A stretch of DNA of 22,983 nt, taken from IMG/VR virus record IMGVR_UViG_3300032223_000078, positions 1-22,983 of that record; one strand, written 5' to 3'. Of the stretch, positions 22,105-22,983 are shown one piece after another (the stretch's first letter is position 1; each line of letters opens with the position of its first letter). The position numbers and the translations under genes are program-made. The notes beneath the pieces were generated by a model. That model made no database searches. It was not told the origin of the DNA and worked only from the letters and a program-made list of their open reading frames with translations. Source of the DNA: a virus.

Positions 22105-22278
22105 TTAATCTGTTTCTGGGTCAGGTTTTATCTTATTGAGCATTTCAAGCATCTTTTGCTTGCGCTTATCTCTAGCATTTTCTTTTTTATTCAAAATGTC
22201 ATCTTTGCCGCTTACGGCTAGTTCATCTTGTTTAGGCTTCGTTTTATAGCCTACTACTGATTGCAATGTAACAGCCAT
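22105..22278 (-). CDS. Small basic phage protein (57 aa)
   Basis: MAVTLQSVVGYKTKPKQDEL begins the sequence, and the remainder is Lys/Arg/Glu/Asp-rich (GKDDILNKKENARDKRKQKM, LEMLNKIKPDPETD), predicted helical. The start ATG 22278 is preceded by AAGGA with good spacing and lies two bases after the previous stop. The basic helix (ENARDKRKQKMLEML) resembles those of the two genes before it, giving a run of three small charged proteins in front of the terminase genes. No domain is known to me. It may bind DNA or a virion or terminase partner, but this is inference. Confidence 0.65.
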   Translation of the reverse strand: MAVTLQSVVGYKTKPKQDELAVSGKDDILNKKENARDKRKQKMLEMLNKIKPDPETD

Positions 22279-22280
22279 GA

Positions 22281-22460
22281 TTAATCCTTATGAAATGATT
22301 CTAATAAAGCAGCTAATCTAGCTCTACGGCCTTCTTTGCCTTTAGCGTGTTCAGCTTTATTTAGTTCTTTTTGAGGGATTTTTTTCCCTTCAGGAACGCC
22401 AAGTTCTTTTCTTAATGCGCCTTTATGCTTAATTGCGCCTTGAATCCATTTTTCGCTCAT
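22281..22460 (-). CDS. Small basic conserved phage protein (59 aa)
   Basis: Sequence MSEKWIQGAIKHKGALRKEL begins the protein, followed by GVPEGKKIPQKELNKAEHAK and GKEGRRARLAALLESFHKD. The pattern KWIxGAIKxKGALxKxLGVPEGKKIP...HAKG...RARLAxxL is a small phage family I recognise from many aquatic phages. ATG 22460 overlaps the upstream stop as TAATG and has GGGAG eight bases upstream. It is Lys/Arg-rich, so a nucleic-acid or phosphate-binding role is possible; function remains unknown in the family as far as I know. Confidence 0.75.
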   Translation of the reverse strand: MSEKWIQGAIKHKGALRKELGVPEGKKIPQKELNKAEHAKGKEGRRARLAALLESFHKD

Positions 22461-22696
22461 TACATTTCTCCCATTTCGGTCTTTTTAGACTCTTTTTTCT
22501 TTTCGCCTTTTTCTTCGCTTGACTTCATGTGCTTTGCATAAAGTTCTTCTAACTTAGCTTTGCGCTTACCTTTTGCGTGGCTTCGTTCTTCACTTAATGC
22601 TATTGCCAATGCTTCTTTTTTTGGCTTTCCTGCGGCAACTTCAGTTTTATAGTTGACTCCTACTGATTGAGCAGAGCCTGATTTGTCCATTGGCAT
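22460..22696 (-). CDS. Small charged phage protein (78 aa)
   Basis: MPMDKSGSAQSVGVNYKTEV and AAGKPKKEALAIALSEERSH form the N-terminal half. This is a recognisable small-family motif (xxSxxxVxxNxKTEIAAGKPxKQAxAIAL). The second half is very rich in Lys/Glu (AKGKRKAKLEELYAKHMKSS, EEKGEKKKESKKTEMGEM). It starts at ATG 22696 with AAGGAA and spacing of seven bases; an internal ATG two codons on is an alternative. Many phage genomes encode a protein with this N-terminus, usually of unknown function. The HAKGK block recurs in the following gene. Confidence 0.7.
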   Translation of the reverse strand: MPMDKSGSAQSVGVNYKTEVAAGKPKKEALAIALSEERSHAKGKRKAKLEELYAKHMKSSEEKGEKKKESKKTEMGEM

Positions 22697-22705
22697 AATA
22701 ATTCC

Positions 22706-22983
22706 TTACTTGAGGTATTTAAGTTTGTATATGGTTGAGTCGATTAACTGTTGTATTTCTGCCACTATATTAACCAACTCTTGTTCTTGGGGTAAATCTT
22801 TTGATGCTTCTGCGGCAAAATTCTTTAATGATTCCAAATACTTAAGCGGTTCTTTAGGTTGATGATATACATTTGGAAAGTTTTTAAGTTGCTCATAGCA
22901 ACCCATATACGCTTCAACATAGTCATCCACAAGCTCAATAATATCTTCGTAATAATTGCCTAATGCTTTGTGCTGAGAATAGG
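22706..22983 (-). CDS. DUF5856-like helical protein (partial, 5' end outside window)
   Basis: The frame is open to the right-hand window edge. It reads YSQHKALGNYYEDIIELVDD before joining VEAYMGCYEQLKNFPNVY and LKNFAAEASKDLPQEQELVN, so the GTG at 22930 is an internal codon, not the start. The pattern HKALGxYYEDxxxLVDDYVEAYxG is that of the DUF5856 family, a small helical phage protein distantly resembling the ferritin/Dps-like bundles. Visible length is 92 residues, the C-terminal part of the protein. Function is unknown; its position just ahead of three small basic genes and the terminase suggests a late gene. It stops at TAA 22706-22708, with AAGGAA for the next gene overlapping the stop. 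Confidence 0.75.
   Translation of the reverse strand, partial: YSQHKALGNYYEDIIELVDDYVEAYMGCYEQLKNFPNVYHQPKEPLKYLESLKNFAAEASKDLPQEQELVNIVAEIQQLIDSTIYKLKYLK

Noticed and set aside
22706-22930. GTG at 22930 as the start of a 74-aa gene
   Set aside because: The frame continues upstream to the window edge with family-matching residues, so the gene begins outside the window.

Overview
The window is the structural (virion) module of a tailed bacteriophage genome, or of a prophage or metagenome-derived contig carrying one. It is AT-rich and very compact. Every supported gene lies on the minus strand, so the transcriptional order runs from high to low coordinates. There is a P22-like portal, a terminase, an HK97-type capsid, several candidate DNA-ejection proteins and two fibres. 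No tape-measure, tail-tube or sheath gene is visible, so a podovirus (short-tailed) morphology is the best inference. The protein families resemble those I associate with uncultured aquatic podoviruses. The host cannot be named from the sequence; a Gram-negative host is an inference only.

In gene order (high to low coordinates): (1) 22983-22105 holds the end of a DUF5856-like gene and three small basic proteins. (2) 22054-18157 is the packaging block: a putative small terminase, the large terminase (TTG start inside the small subunit gene) and the portal. (3) 18157-13189 is an unusual insertion between portal and scaffold: a small beta-rich virion protein, a 765-aa fibre with a Gly-rich tip, a small aquatic-phage protein, a repeat-bearing coiled-coil protein, a GT9-like glycosyltransferase and a CxxC protein. 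(4) 13180-10740 is the head block: scaffold, major capsid protein and a small decoration-like protein, with two intrinsic terminators at 11077-11100 and 10685-10720.

(5) 10657-6942 is the neck and tail block: an HhH-like protein with a coiled coil, a head-tail adaptor candidate, a nozzle-like protein and a GNAT-like acetyltransferase. (6) 6952-1821 encodes four large low-complexity proteins, probably ejected or internal virion proteins. (7) 1828-509 is a second fibre ending in an S74 intramolecular chaperone. (8) 506-1 starts what looks like the lysis region: a small protein, an XhlA/holin-like membrane protein and a gene cut by the window edge.

Neighbouring genes mostly overlap by 1 to 13 nt or lie a few bases apart, which suggests translational coupling along a long late operon. 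No tRNA, rRNA, CRISPR array, integrase or insertion sequence is visible, and no stretch above 300 bases lacks a gene. I did not find a clearly novel defence or counter-defence system. The most unusual points are the GT9 gene whose conserved N-terminal extension has no normal start codon, the fibre and glycosyltransferase cassette wedged between portal and scaffold, the decoration gene bracketed by terminators, and three adjacent small basic genes with a similar Lys/Arg-rich motif.
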